A stretch of 28,127 bases of DNA from Galactobacter sp. (GCF_022712295.1 NZ_JALAGT010000055.1:1-28127); one strand, 5' to 3'; positions 7,841 to 16,002 are shown, counted from the stretch's first letter. Made by a program: numbers and translations. Notes: generated by a model not told the origin, from the sequence alone.

Positions 7841-9514
7841 TCACTTGCTCAGTTCGACCTCGCTGTAGACCTCGTCCTGAACCGGGGAGGCCGGGTAGGA
7901 GGACACGCGGGAGTTGAACGCCAAGGTCGGGACCGGGTGCGCCAGCGGAACGGCCGGGACGAACTTGGAGATCTCCTTGTTGATGTCCTCGTACTTCTTG
8001 GTCTGCGCGTCCTCGTCGGACATGGTGCGGGCCTCGTCCAGGTCCTTGAACAGCTGCTCGTTCTCGAAACCGAACTCGGGCTTCTTGCCATTGAAGAAGA
8101 CGCCGACGAAGTTGTCGGTGTCGTTGTAGTCGCCGGTCCAGCCCAGCAGGTGTAGGCCGTGCTTCTCGGAGCCCTGGACGTAGGAGGTGTACTCGGTCCA
8201 CTTCATGGGCTTCGGGGTGACCTTGATGCCCACCTTCTCAAGCTGCTGTGCGATGTTGGTGTAGGTGTCTGCCGGGGTCGGCATGTACGGGCGGGAAACG
8301 TCCGTGGGGTAGTAGAAGGTGGTGCTGAACCCGTCGGGGTAGCCGGCCTCCTTCAGCAGGTCCTTGGCCTTGTCCACGTCGTAGTCGTAGGTCTCGACGT
8401 CCTCGGTGTAACCGCGCACGGAATCCGGGATGAACTCGATGGCGGACTTGGTGCCGTCAGGCATGACCTGCTTGTTGAGCTGTTCCTTGTCGATGGCGTA
8501 GGCGATGGCCTGGCGCACCTTGACGTCGGAGAGCTCCTTCTCAGCGGAGTTGATGCCGAGGTAGAGGACGTTGAAGGGATCTCGGTTGATGAGCTTGTAG
8601 CCGGCATCCTCGATGGACTTCAGGTCGCCGGGGCTCACGAGGTCGTAACCGTCGATCTCGTTGGCCTCGAGGGCCTGCTTACGGGCGGTGGCGTCGGCGA
8701 TGACTCGGAAGACGACCTTCTCCACCTGGCCCTGCTCGCCCCAGTAGTCCTTGTTGGCTTCCAGGGTGATGTGGTCGCCGTTCTTCCATTCCTTGAACGT
8801 GAACGGGCCGGTGCCGGTGGGGTGGCTCAGGGCGTATTCGCTGAGCTTGGGGGCGTCTGCGGAGCCGGAGACCTCGCTTGCACCGTACTTCTCCATGGCT
8901 TCGGGGGACTGCATCGCGAAGGCCGGGAGGGAGAGCGCGGAGATGAAACCGACCCACGGCTGCGTCAGGGTGACGGAAGCCTCGGTATCGGACTTGGCCT
9001 CGCAGGACTTGTAGAGCGCCTGGTCGGTGTCCTTGTCCGCATACCCCTTGAAGAGGGACTTGTAGTAGTAGCCCACTCCCTCGGTCTGCTCGATGCCCTT
9101 GAAGTTGTACCAGCGATCGAAGTTGGCGCAGACGGCCTCAGCGTTGAAATCGCTGCCGTCGTGGAACTTCACGCCCTCCTGCAGGGTGAAGTCGAAGGTC
9201 TTGGCATCGTCAGAGACCTTCCATTCCTTGGCCAGCAGCGGTGCGGGGTCCGCGGTGCCCGGCTCGGTGCCGACCAGGCCCTCGAAGATCTGGCGGGACA
9301 CGCGGAAGGACTCGCCGTCGGAGGCGAATGCAGGGTCCAGCGACTTGGGGTCGGAAGAAGCGGCGAAGGTGAACGTGGTGTTCACGTCGCCGCCCTTGGA
9401 CGAGTTGCCCGAGTCGTCGTCGCGCTTGGATGCGCAGCCGGACAGGACCAGAGCAGACGAGGCGACGATCACCGCGGCGGTGGTCAGTCCGCGTCGGGTG
9501 CGGGTGCGATGCAT
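7841..9514 (-). CDS. ABC transporter substrate-binding lipoprotein, family 5 (DppA/OppA-like)
   Basis: The 557-residue protein begins with a basic N-terminus, a hydrophobic stretch and the lipobox LSGC with Cys27, so it is a lipoprotein anchored outside the membrane. The mature part has the SBP_bac_5 layout: DPKSLDPAFA near the start, TLQEGVKFHDGSDFNAEAV, GTGPFTFKEWKNGDHITLEAN, and VRQAIAYAIDKEQL. It would capture peptides or another solute and deliver it to the two permeases downstream. The ATG at 9514 has GGAGGA 8 nt upstream. It is the first gene of the operon. No ATP-binding subunit gene follows the permeases, so the ATPase must come from elsewhere. Substrate unknown. Confidence 0.93.
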   Translation of the reverse strand: MHRTRTRRGLTTAAVIVASSALVLSGCASKRDDDSGNSSKGGDVNTTFTFAASSDPKSLDPAFASDGESFRVSRQIFEGLVGTEPGTADPAPLLAKEWKVSDDAKTFDFTLQEGVKFHDGSDFNAEAVCANFDRWYNFKGIEQTEGVGYYYKSLFKGYADKDTDQALYKSCEAKSDTEASVTLTQPWVGFISALSLPAFAMQSPEAMEKYGASEVSGSADAPKLSEYALSHPTGTGPFTFKEWKNGDHITLEANKDYWGEQGQVEKVVFRVIADATARKQALEANEIDGYDLVSPGDLKSIEDAGYKLINRDPFNVLYLGINSAEKELSDVKVRQAIAYAIDKEQLNKQVMPDGTKSAIEFIPDSVRGYTEDVETYDYDVDKAKDLLKEAGYPDGFSTTFYYPTDVSRPYMPTPADTYTNIAQQLEKVGIKVTPKPMKWTEYTSYVQGSEKHGLHLLGWTGDYNDTDNFVGVFFNGKKPEFGFENEQLFKDLDEARTMSDEDAQTKKYEDINKEISKFVPAVPLAHPVPTLAFNSRVSSYPASPVQDEVYSEVELSK

Positions 9515-9734
9515 GGGAGGTTCCTCCGATAGGGATGATGATGCGGCCGCGACATCCGCCTTGTGGGCGGCGCGCGGTCGGCGTGCACCCGAGTTTACCG
9601 GAGGTCATGGCATGGATCACGTCGGGTGGCGACCGCAGTCACCATGCCAAGATCTTCAACCTCGGTGCCCGACGGCGATACCCGGGATCGCTCGTGTGGC
9701 ATCTTGACCTTCATCCGCCGGCGGAGACCTCAGG

Positions 9735-10220
9735 TCAGGGAAGATCGTCACTCTCCCATGGAAGGGCAAGGATCCAGTACGTGGTCCCGGAAGCGACGTT
9801 GACCTTGATCTCATTGATGTCCTTGGCCAACGGGACCGCCGCCGTGGAGTCACCATCACGGCTACAGGTCCCGGAGAATTTCTTTTCTCCTACCGAGACG
9901 GTGTATTCGCCGCCCGGGGAGCACGCGAGATACACCAGAAGCTTGTCCGGCCTGGCACTCCCCTTCAGACCCAGATCGAACCCTGCGGGCTCGGTCGCCT
10001 TCGCATGGACCAGTGGTGGGGGCTCCTCACCGTCGATCTGTCCCTCTTCCCAGTCCTGCTGGAACCGTTTCAAGGGGTCGTCAGGAGTGCGAAGCGACGA
10101 GGTATGAGTGGGCTCGGGCGCCGTCCCCGAAGGCTCCCCACCGTCGTTGTTCGCGGTGCAAGCGACCACTCCTGCGCTCAAGGCCGCAGCCATCGACAGG
10201 GCCAGGATCCGCTTCTTCAT
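9735..10220 (-). CDS. Small lipoprotein of unknown function
   Basis: From ATG 10220 the product has 161 residues and begins MKKRILALSMAAALSAG, followed by VVAC (Cys21), a lipoprotein signal sequence. A Thr/Pro/Ser-rich linker (about 25-45) follows, then a soluble domain with two cysteines (in VYLACSPGG and FSGTCSRDG) that could form a disulfide. Longer upstream readings of this frame are not supported: they would pass through a probable promoter and have no signal peptide. I recognise no family; the compact C-terminal part resembles a small beta-rich sensor or binding domain only in general character. TAGCGT lies 8 nt before the ATG, which suggests a leaderless mRNA. Confidence 0.75.
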   Translation of the reverse strand: MKKRILALSMAAALSAGVVACTANNDGGEPSGTAPEPTHTSSLRTPDDPLKRFQQDWEEGQIDGEEPPPLVHAKATEPAGFDLGLKGSARPDKLLVYLACSPGGEYTVSVGEKKFSGTCSRDGDSTAAVPLAKDINEIKVNVASGTTYWILALPWESDDLP

Positions 10221-10228
10221 GGGCCATG

Positions 10229-10234
10229 ACGCTA
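10229..10234 (-). promoter_or_regulatory. Candidate leaderless -10 (TAGCGT) of the small lipoprotein gene
   Basis: TAGCGT on the minus strand ends 8 nt before ATG 10220. No good -35 is visible, and there is no Shine-Dalgarno sequence. Confidence 0.4.
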
Positions 10235-10350
10235 CCGCAGTGTCCGACACCTGCGCGACAGTTGTCTTGCGCCGGTTCGGGGAACAGAGGTCGCGCAAGA
10301 TCAAGGCGGCCCAGGAACCGAGCCGGGTACGGGTCGTCGGGCATTGAACC

Positions 10351-10367
10351 GGGGCGCTCAGCGCCCC
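10351..10367 (-). terminator. Short GC hairpin overlapping the glycerophosphodiesterase stop
   Basis: GGGGCG and CGCCCC flank CTCAG, which includes the stop codon at 10358-10360. There is no T-run, so termination here is uncertain. Confidence 0.3.
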
Positions 10368-11221
10368 AGCGACTCCCGGATCTCCGCGGGCACATTGGAG
10401 GTCATCTCCTGGACGCCGAGCCCCTCCAGATACGCGGCATCCGCGGGCTTGTCCACCGTCCAGATGCGCGCGGTGTGGGTCTCCAACCAACGCAGGAACT
10501 CAGCCTCGTGAGCCCTCACGAACTTGATGCCGGGCCCCACGATCCCCGCCGTCCCGTCCTCGATATTGGCGACGCCACCCGTGAACTGCTGCGCGTAGCG
10601 GGTGTCCTCCGTGGTTCCGAGTCCCCGCAGCACGTCGCCCTCCCAGCCGCGGCGCTTGTTCTCCAACAACTGGCACACCCGCTCCGGCCCCCATTCGGCG
10701 CTGAGGTGTTGGACGGCCGCTGGCTCGAAGCTCATGAAGGACACGGTGACGTTGCCGGAGGAGAGCGTGGCCCGGTCGAATCCCAGCGCCTCCAACTGAT
10801 TGGTCATGGCGGCCTCCAAGCGAGGATCATGGCCCAGCTGGTGTTTGGTCTCGATGGCGAGCTCGATGGGGCGGCCCGCGTTCGCCGCGATCTCCACCAG
10901 TTCCGCAAGGGTGCACAGCTGCTGGTCGACTCGCCCGAACTTGCCTGGGATACGGGTGCGGAGGAAGGGCCAGCGCCCACGTTTCCAGGAGACCATGTCG
11001 ATCCGGCGAAGCTGTGCCAGAGTCATGGACCGGATCTCACCCTTGGCGCGCTCCGTCCTGCCCAGCACGGCGTCGTGATGGCACACCAGTTGGTGGTCGG
11101 CGGTGAGGTGGATGTCGCACTCGATCCCGTCCGCACCATCCGCGATGGCCTGCAGGTAGGAGGCGCGGGTGTTCTCCGGATAGCGCCGGGAGGAACCGCG
11201 GTGAGCAAACAGTCTGGTCAT
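10358..11221 (-). CDS. Glycerophosphodiester phosphodiesterase
   Basis: The 287-residue protein begins MTRLFAHRGSSRRYPENT. It carries the GDPD TIM-barrel signature: His7-Arg8-Gly with PENT (15-18), GIECDIHLTADHQLVCHHD with Glu34, Asp36 and the catalytic His48, and later IELAIETKH and IWTVDKP. The enzyme hydrolyses glycerophosphodiesters to glycerol-3-phosphate and an alcohol. There is no signal peptide, so it acts in the cytoplasm, probably in phospholipid turnover. The frame stays open a long way upstream, but that stretch lies antisense to the divergent DUF445 gene, so I start at ATG 11221. TAGCGT 7 nt before that ATG suggests a leaderless transcript. Confidence 0.92.
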   Translation of the reverse strand: MTRLFAHRGSSRRYPENTRASYLQAIADGADGIECDIHLTADHQLVCHHDAVLGRTERAKGEIRSMTLAQLRRIDMVSWKRGRWPFLRTRIPGKFGRVDQQLCTLAELVEIAANAGRPIELAIETKHQLGHDPRLEAAMTNQLEALGFDRATLSSGNVTVSFMSFEPAAVQHLSAEWGPERVCQLLENKRRGWEGDVLRGLGTTEDTRYAQQFTGGVANIEDGTAGIVGPGIKFVRAHEAEFLRWLETHTARIWTVDKPADAAYLEGLGVQEMTSNVPAEIRESLGR

Positions 11222-11228
11222 GGCCTCA

Positions 11229-11234
11229 ACGCTA
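11229..11234 (-). promoter_or_regulatory. Candidate leaderless -10 (TAGCGT) of the glycerophosphodiesterase gene
   Basis: TAGCGT on the minus strand ends 7 nt before ATG 11221. On the divergent side the heptamer GAGGTGA is repeated at 11254 and 11265, one helical turn apart, and could be an operator. Confidence 0.4.
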
Positions 11235-11291
11235 GCGCCCTTGCGGCCACGCTGAGGTGACGATGAGGTGAATCCGGGCAGGATAGGGGGC

Positions 11292-12533
11292 ATGGATACC
11301 GAGCTGAGGCGGGAGCAACTGCGACGCATGAGGGGCATCGCCACCGGCGCGCTCGTGGTGCTCGCCGTGATCTTCGTGGTGATGTTCCTACTGCAGGACG
11401 CCCACCCTTGGGCCGCGTATGTCCGGGCCGGAGCCGAGGGCGGCATGGTGGGCGCCTTGGCGGACTGGTTCGCCGTGACCGCGTTGTTCCGCCGCCCCAT
11501 GGGGCTACCGATTCCCCACACCGCCCTGATCCCGCGGAAGAAGGACCAACTGGGCGAGTCCCTCGGCGCGTTCGTTGAGGAGAACTTCCTCTCCGACGAG
11601 GTGCTCTCCGGGAAGCTGACTGAGCTCGAGGTCGCCGGCAAGGTGGGGGCGTGGTTGCAAGACCCTGACCACGCCGATCGCGTGGCGACGCAAGGTGCCG
11701 CGGTGATCCGGGGTGCGCTCGAGGTGGTTTCGGACGAGGACGTGCAGCGTGTGGCCGAGGACCTGGTGCGTCGGCACGTGGTGGAGCCGGAGTGGTCCTC
11801 CACCTTGGGCCTGCTCCTGGAATCCGTGGTGGAGCACGGCCACCACCGGGGCGCCGTCGACGTCCTGGCCGCCCGCGCGCTGGACTGGGCAGAGACCCAT
11901 CCGGAAACCATCCACGGGCTCGTCGAGGACCGCTCCCCCACCTGGTTGCCCCGTGCCGTGGACCGGTTGATCGGGGAACGGCTGCACAAGGAGCTCGTGG
12001 GTTTCCTGCGCGCAGTGGTCTCTGATCCCCATCACGCAGCACGGCGAGGCATCGACGAGTGGCTGTCCTCGCTTGCCCAGGGCATGCAGCATGACCCGGC
12101 CACCATCGCCACGGTGGAGGAATTCAAGCGCTCACTGATCGAGGATCCACGTTTGCGGCAGGTGGCCTTGGACACGTGGGGTCGGCTGAAGGATGCCTTG
12201 AGCGAGGTCGCGGAGAACCCCGATTCCGCCCTACGCGTCTCGTTTGTGCAAGGAATTCGGGACTTGGGCGTGAGGGTGGCGGAGGACCCGGCTCTCACGG
12301 GCAAGATCGACGGCTGGCTGCGTGCCGCAGCTTTGCACGTGGCTCAGGGGTACCGGCATCAGGCGGCCTCGTTGATCACGGACACCATCGCCTCCTGGGA
12401 TGCGGCCGAGGCCTCGGACCGGATCGAGGTCCTCGTGGGCCGGGACCTGCAGTTCATCAGGCTCAACGGAACCGTGGTCGGGGCGCTTGCAGGCACCGCG
12501 ATCTTCACGTTGGCACAGCTGTTCCTGGGCTGA
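11292..12533 (+). CDS. DUF445 family membrane protein (YjiN-like)
   Basis: The product has 413 residues from ATG 11292, chosen because GGATAGGGGG lies just upstream; a GTG at 11268 would add 8 residues. One membrane helix lies near the N-terminus (about 17-36). It is followed by the hallmark GAEGGMVGALADWFAVTALFR block with PMGLPIPHTALIPRKKDQLG, typical of DUF445. A long, mostly helical, charged middle part ends in a second membrane helix (about 392-412, VVGALAGTAIFTLAQLF). The family spans the cytoplasmic membrane at both ends, and its molecular role is unknown. It is divergent from the glycerophosphodiesterase and convergent with the next gene, from which a hairpin separates it. Confidence 0.9.
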   Translation: MDTELRREQLRRMRGIATGALVVLAVIFVVMFLLQDAHPWAAYVRAGAEGGMVGALADWFAVTALFRRPMGLPIPHTALIPRKKDQLGESLGAFVEENFLSDEVLSGKLTELEVAGKVGAWLQDPDHADRVATQGAAVIRGALEVVSDEDVQRVAEDLVRRHVVEPEWSSTLGLLLESVVEHGHHRGAVDVLAARALDWAETHPETIHGLVEDRSPTWLPRAVDRLIGERLHKELVGFLRAVVSDPHHAARRGIDEWLSSLAQGMQHDPATIATVEEFKRSLIEDPRLRQVALDTWGRLKDALSEVAENPDSALRVSFVQGIRDLGVRVAEDPALTGKIDGWLRAAALHVAQGYRHQAASLITDTIASWDAAEASDRIEVLVGRDLQFIRLNGTVVGALAGTAIFTLAQLFLG

Positions 12534-12563
12534 TCACCGTAGCGCTACGAGCGCTCGGTTCCC

Positions 12564-12596
12564 TGCCCGACAGGCGGTGCCCACCGCCGTCGGGCA
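12564..12596 (+). terminator. Hairpin between convergent genes
   Basis: TGCCCGAC/GTCGGGCA form the outer stem and GGCGGTG/CACCGCC the inner stem, with one bulged A and a small loop. It lies 30 nt after the DUF445 stop. The outer arms match those of the 50-bp palindrome at 27882-27931. Confidence 0.6.
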
Positions 12597-12642
12597 CAGC
12601 GCCCTGCGCTGGGTGAACACTGCCTCCACCCGCGTCGCCGCC

Positions 12643-12714
12643 GCGGCCCAGCGCCAGGAGACGGGAGTGGCCCAGCGCCAGGAGCCGGCAGTGGCCCGGT
12701 GTCAGGAGACGGAA
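12643..12714. repeat. Three tandem copies of a 24-bp unit
   Basis: Units at 12643-12666, 12667-12690 and 12691-12714 follow the pattern GYGGCCCAGCGCCAGGAG plus a variable end. The third copy carries the stop codon of the minus-strand gene (12702-12704); the other two have TGG there. Confidence 0.8.
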
Positions 12715-13532
12715 TCGGGGATCAACACCGGAGCGTCTTCCTCGACGTCCTCGACTCGGCGCAATTCCTCACGGCTCACGGCGGGAAGGCCTGCGAACGC
12801 ACTCAGGGTGGAGGCGATGACCTTCTTGCCGAGGGCCCTGTTGGTGAGGCCACCGATCGCGGAACCGATGCCGAAGGGCACCGCGCGTCCCACCAGCCCG
12901 ATGCTCTGTGAGGCAGCGAAATGCCGCAGGAAGCGTCCCTGAAGGGACTGAACCACGGTTCTCCAGCTGCCACCCTTGCCCGTGGCGGTGCCGAACGCGG
13001 CACCCCAGGTACCGCGACCCTTGCGGCCGGCAGCCACGCCGTCGCCCACCCCGGCCAGCAATCCGGCGGCCTCGGGGCCCAGCATGACGGACATGACCAG
13101 CGCCTTGGCCTGATCCTCGTCGGTCACGGCGATCCCGTGCAGCTCGGCGATGGCCTGTGCGTACAAGGCGGTGGCCTCGAGAAAGGTCACCGCGACCCCT
13201 GCAGAGAGGGCCAAGGCCGCACCCGTGCCCACACCGGGGATGACGGCTGCCGCGCCGCCCGCCGCACCCGTTCCGGTGACGGCACGCAGATAGTCGCGTT
13301 CCACGTAGAGGGCCAAGACCACCGGGTCAGCGTCTGGATGACGTCGGGAGAGCAGTCGCAGATACGCCTGGACAAGGGGGCGCTGTACCCCGACCACACT
13401 GGTCAGACCGGCCTGAACGAATTCCGCCGGTCCGTCGATTCCGGAGCCAAGGTTCTTGGCAAAGTTCTCGCGGCCGGACTTGGGCACCACGTCCCAGAGA
13501 CTCTTGCTGGAGGTCGGCTTCTTCCTGCTCAT
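12702..13532 (-). CDS. Uncharacterised protein, EcsC-like
   Basis: The product has 276 residues with no signal peptide. It has a charged N-terminus and an Ala/Gly-rich middle (about residues 85-115, TGAAGGAAAVIPGVGTGAA) that could associate with membrane. A helical region with ALYAQAIAELHGI follows, then a second Gly-rich block (VGRAVPFGIGSAIGGLTNRALGK, about 215-240) and an acidic tail. The two glycine-rich segments and the YAQAIAELHG helix recall EcsC-family proteins, but this is a weak resemblance and I assign no function. The last codons and stop lie inside the third unit of a 24-bp tandem repeat, so the C-terminus may vary between strains. TAGGCT 6 nt before ATG 13532 suggests a leaderless start. 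Confidence 0.75.
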   Translation of the reverse strand: MSRKKPTSSKSLWDVVPKSGRENFAKNLGSGIDGPAEFVQAGLTSVVGVQRPLVQAYLRLLSRRHPDADPVVLALYVERDYLRAVTGTGAAGGAAAVIPGVGTGAALALSAGVAVTFLEATALYAQAIAELHGIAVTDEDQAKALVMSVMLGPEAAGLLAGVGDGVAAGRKGRGTWGAAFGTATGKGGSWRTVVQSLQGRFLRHFAASQSIGLVGRAVPFGIGSAIGGLTNRALGKKVIASTLSAFAGLPAVSREELRRVEDVEEDAPVLIPDSVS

Positions 13533-13538
13533 GGGACC

Positions 13539-13544
13539 AGCCTA
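13539..13544 (-). promoter_or_regulatory. Candidate leaderless -10 (TAGGCT)
   Basis: TAGGCT on the minus strand ends 6 nt before ATG 13532. There is no Shine-Dalgarno sequence and no clear -35. Confidence 0.4.
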
Positions 13545-13578
13545 CGGCCCGGACTCGGCATGGGGCCTGACTCGCGCC

Positions 13579-14733
13579 TCAGAGATCGAAGTCGGCAACA
13601 ACCATGCGGTGAGTGGAGCCGCCGGCTCTGACGGCGTCCTTGGTGTCGGATTCGGAGTTCTGCAGCTCTCCCGCACCGATGACGTAATCCAAGCGCGAGG
13701 ATGAGGTTCCGACCCGGGTGGCTGCCGCGCTGTCCTTGAGCAGACGTTCCAGGCGGACGAGCCAGTTCTCGGACGTGCCGGCATCCAACTCCACGTCTTC
13801 CATCCTGAGCAACGACTTCACGGTCTTGGCCGCAGGTGCGTTGGAGGAGATATCCACTCCGAGGTCGCCGGCGACCACCGCAGGAGTGTCGGAGGACAGG
13901 GGACCGGGACGACCCTGGTCGTCCTCGACGGAACTCAGGTTCGCCCCACCCGTGACGTAGTCGTGAATCAACTGCACCTGATCGCGATTGCGAGCGGCAT
14001 CCGTCCCGTCGCCGGATGCGGGTGAGAGCGAGGTTGCCACGATATGTAGCGTGTCGCCCTCCACCTCAACCGGAACGTCCCAGAGACTGGTGGAGAACAG
14101 GGGAATGTCCTTGCGGGCCTCCGTCGGCACGTCGGACGCGTTCAGATGGTTGCCGGGGGCCTCGGCCCAAGTCAGCTTCGAGAAGGTGCGTGCTGCCGTG
14201 CGGTCAATGGGGTGTACGGACAGCACCGCCATGGAGGCCTGGCCGGGGAAGTCTCCCGCGCCGAGTGCGTCACCTGCGCCACCGATGGTGCCGTCGCCGT
14301 CCAAGTCGGCTCCGGAGTCCACGCCGGCATTCGTTGCGGGGGCGTAGACGTAGCGATACGCAGAGCCGCCTGCCGCGTTGAGGTACTGGTCCTTCAGGAC
14401 CTCGATCGTGTCGCCTTCAGGGTCCACGTCGATGCCGGTGAGCACCAAGACGTCCGGGCGTTCCTGTGCCACCGTCCGGGCCAGCTTCTCGGCCCGCTCA
14501 TCACCCCCAGCTTGGAGGTCACCGAGGGTCTGGCCGTCGGCTTTCGAGGTCAGACCCGCGTTGAGTGTCGCGACGCTGACGCCCTGGGAGCTGGCGGTCC
14601 CTGTGTCCAGCGCGGTTGTTCGCGCCGCGTCGACGTGCTGAGTCGGTTCCACGGCGTGTGCGGGGACAGCGGCGCCTGCCAGCATGAGGCCGGCGGCAGC
14701 AATCACCCCGGGCAGGGCACGTCGAAGGAACAT
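13579..14733 (-). CDS. Secreted endonuclease/exonuclease/phosphatase-fold protein, probably inactive
   Basis: The 384-residue protein has a signal peptide ending near AVPAHA (about residue 27). The rest follows the secreted EEP family: VATLNAG (54-60), ERPDVLVL (91-98), DSGADLDGDGTIGG (139-152), FPGQASMAVLSVHPID (162-177), LWDVPVEV (218-225), AGDLGVD (288-294) and SRLDYV (346-351). In active relatives these segments carry a catalytic Glu (NEFD-like), a His (SHPTPP-like), the Asn of GDxN, and an Asp-His pair near the C-terminus. Here they read TGID, TSLSP, GDLG and STHR. Asn58, Asp290, Asp349 and His375 remain. It is therefore probably a non-catalytic extracellular protein, perhaps for binding. 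The promoter suggests a leaderless mRNA from ATG 14733. Confidence 0.85.
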   Translation of the reverse strand: MFLRRALPGVIAAAGLMLAGAAVPAHAVEPTQHVDAARTTALDTGTASSQGVSVATLNAGLTSKADGQTLGDLQAGGDERAEKLARTVAQERPDVLVLTGIDVDPEGDTIEVLKDQYLNAAGGSAYRYVYAPATNAGVDSGADLDGDGTIGGAGDALGAGDFPGQASMAVLSVHPIDRTAARTFSKLTWAEAPGNHLNASDVPTEARKDIPLFSTSLWDVPVEVEGDTLHIVATSLSPASGDGTDAARNRDQVQLIHDYVTGGANLSSVEDDQGRPGPLSSDTPAVVAGDLGVDISSNAPAAKTVKSLLRMEDVELDAGTSENWLVRLERLLKDSAAATRVGTSSSRLDYVIGAGELQNSESDTKDAVRAGGSTHRMVVADFDL

Positions 14734-14740
14734 GGCGACA

Positions 14741-14768
14741 ACTCTAGGTACGGATTCCGGAGGCGCAA
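14741..14768 (-). promoter_or_regulatory. Promoter of the EEP-fold gene, leaderless
   Basis: On the minus strand TTGCGC (14763-14768) and TAGAGT (14741-14746) are 16 bp apart, and TAGAGT ends 7 nt before ATG 14733. Transcription should start at or next to the A of the start codon. The remaining interval to 14979 holds no gene; I see only the small inverted repeats ATCGAT-N7-ATCGAT and CTGATG/CATCAG near 14865-14912. Confidence 0.6.
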
Positions 14769-14979
14769 GGGGGGTCGTAATTTATAAAAAACCCGTTTCA
14801 GAGTTCGTTCTTGTCCATTTGGCACACCGGGGCGATCATCCTGCCGCGGACTTCCGGCAATGTATCGATAACCTCCATCGATTGGACTGATGCAGGCGCT
14901 GAATACCTCCATCAGTTTTCGATGCAGACTCGTGACCTCACCGTGACCTAACGGGGTGGTGTGCGCCACATTCGGACCG

Positions 14980-16002
14980 CTATTCGGGGCTCATCCCGCC
15001 ATGCAGCGGCCGCTCCCGGGTCAGCGTGGACGGGGGCTCCAGCTGGAAGGTCGCATGTTCGAATCGCACAGGGAAATGTCCGGCCGCGCACTCCTGCAGC
15101 CGGCGCAGCACCTCCACACTGCTGCCATCGGCAAAGGCCGAAGCATCCACCACCACATGCGCGGTCAGGACCGCCGTAGCGGATGAGAGCCGAGAGATAT
15201 GCAGATCATGGACCTTCTGCACGCTGGGTATCTGCTCCAGGTGCCCCCGCAGTTCCTCCGCCTCGACCCCCCGGGGTGCGGCCTCCATCAGGATCCGGAC
15301 GCTGCGCCGCAGGATCACTACGGCCCGCGGCAGGATCAGTGCGGCCACGAGCAGCCCGGCCACAGTGTCCGCCCAACCCCAACCAAGCCAGAGCGTGAGT
15401 GCACCAGCAACCAGCACGGCCACCGAGCCGAAGGCATCATTGATGACTTCCAGCAGGGCCGCCTTGAAGTTCAGGTTCTCCTTGTTCTCCTTGTGCCCGC
15501 CCGCCAGGACCGCCAAGGAGATGACGTTGGCCACGAGTCCCACCACACCGAACACCATGAGTCCCAGCCCCGGGACCTCGGCGGGGGAAGCGATGCGCCG
15601 AACGCCCTCGATCACCGCAAAGAGTCCGGCCCCGAGCAGGATCGCCGCCTGCGCGGTGGCCGAGAGTGTCTCCGCCCGTTCATAGCCCCACGTATAGCGG
15701 GCGGTGGCCGGACGCATCGACAAATGGGAGGCCAGGAGCGCGAGGCCCAAGCCCAGGACATCGGTCAGCATGTGGATCGCGTCCACGGCGAGCGCCAGGG
15801 AGCCGGTGATGACGGCTCCCACCAGTTCAACGACCAGCACCGTGGTGGTGAGCCAGAAGGCCACGGCCAGGCGGCTCCGCGTGGCACCGGCACCATGGTT
15901 GTGCCCAGGGTGACCATGTCCGCCATGGTCACGGCCGGCACCGTGGTCGCGCCCATGCCCGACGGCGCGGCTCGCCTCGTGCGCGTCGGATCCGGAAGTC
16001 AT
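14980..16002 (-). CDS. Cation diffusion facilitator, zinc/divalent-metal exporter (CzcD/ZitB-like)
   Basis: The 340-residue protein has a cytoplasmic His-rich N-terminus with 8 histidines in the first 36 residues. Six membrane helices follow, then a C-terminal cytoplasmic domain (about 240-340, VHDLHISRLSSATAVLTAHVVVD). Helix 2 holds the metal site His77-x3-Asp81 (HMLTD) preceded by Asp74. Helix 5 reads EVINDAFGS, so Glu185-x3-Asp189 replaces the usual His-x3-Asp. Family members export Zn2+, Cd2+ or Co2+ in exchange for protons. The Glu substitution may affect metal preference, but specificity cannot be read from sequence alone. It is a single gene, probably leaderless (TAGCGT 6 nt before ATG 16002). 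Confidence 0.93.
   Translation of the reverse strand: MTSGSDAHEASRAVGHGRDHGAGRDHGGHGHPGHNHGAGATRSRLAVAFWLTTTVLVVELVGAVITGSLALAVDAIHMLTDVLGLGLALLASHLSMRPATARYTWGYERAETLSATAQAAILLGAGLFAVIEGVRRIASPAEVPGLGLMVFGVVGLVANVISLAVLAGGHKENKENLNFKAALLEVINDAFGSVAVLVAGALTLWLGWGWADTVAGLLVAALILPRAVVILRRSVRILMEAAPRGVEAEELRGHLEQIPSVQKVHDLHISRLSSATAVLTAHVVVDASAFADGSSVEVLRRLQECAAGHFPVRFEHATFQLEPPSTLTRERPLHGGMSPE

Noticed and set aside
9515..9530. GGAGG-AA-CCTCC before the binding-protein start as a ribosome-site-masking hairpin
   Set aside because: The 2-nt loop is too short for a stable hairpin; it reads as a plain Shine-Dalgarno sequence with 8-nt spacing.
8159..9532. 457-codon plus-strand frame opposite the substrate-binding protein
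   Set aside because: It is antisense to a gene with a clear lipobox and SBP motifs. The translation is Val/Gly/Leu-rich low-complexity, as expected from the mirror of GC-rich codons.
10013..11260. 415-codon plus-strand frame across the small lipoprotein and glycerophosphodiesterase
   Set aside because: It spans two genes and their promoter on the other strand and shows no recognisable motif.
11222..11989. N-terminal extension of the glycerophosphodiesterase frame
   Set aside because: It is antisense to the DUF445 gene and Ser/Arg/Pro-rich. The GDPD fold starts exactly at ATG 11221.
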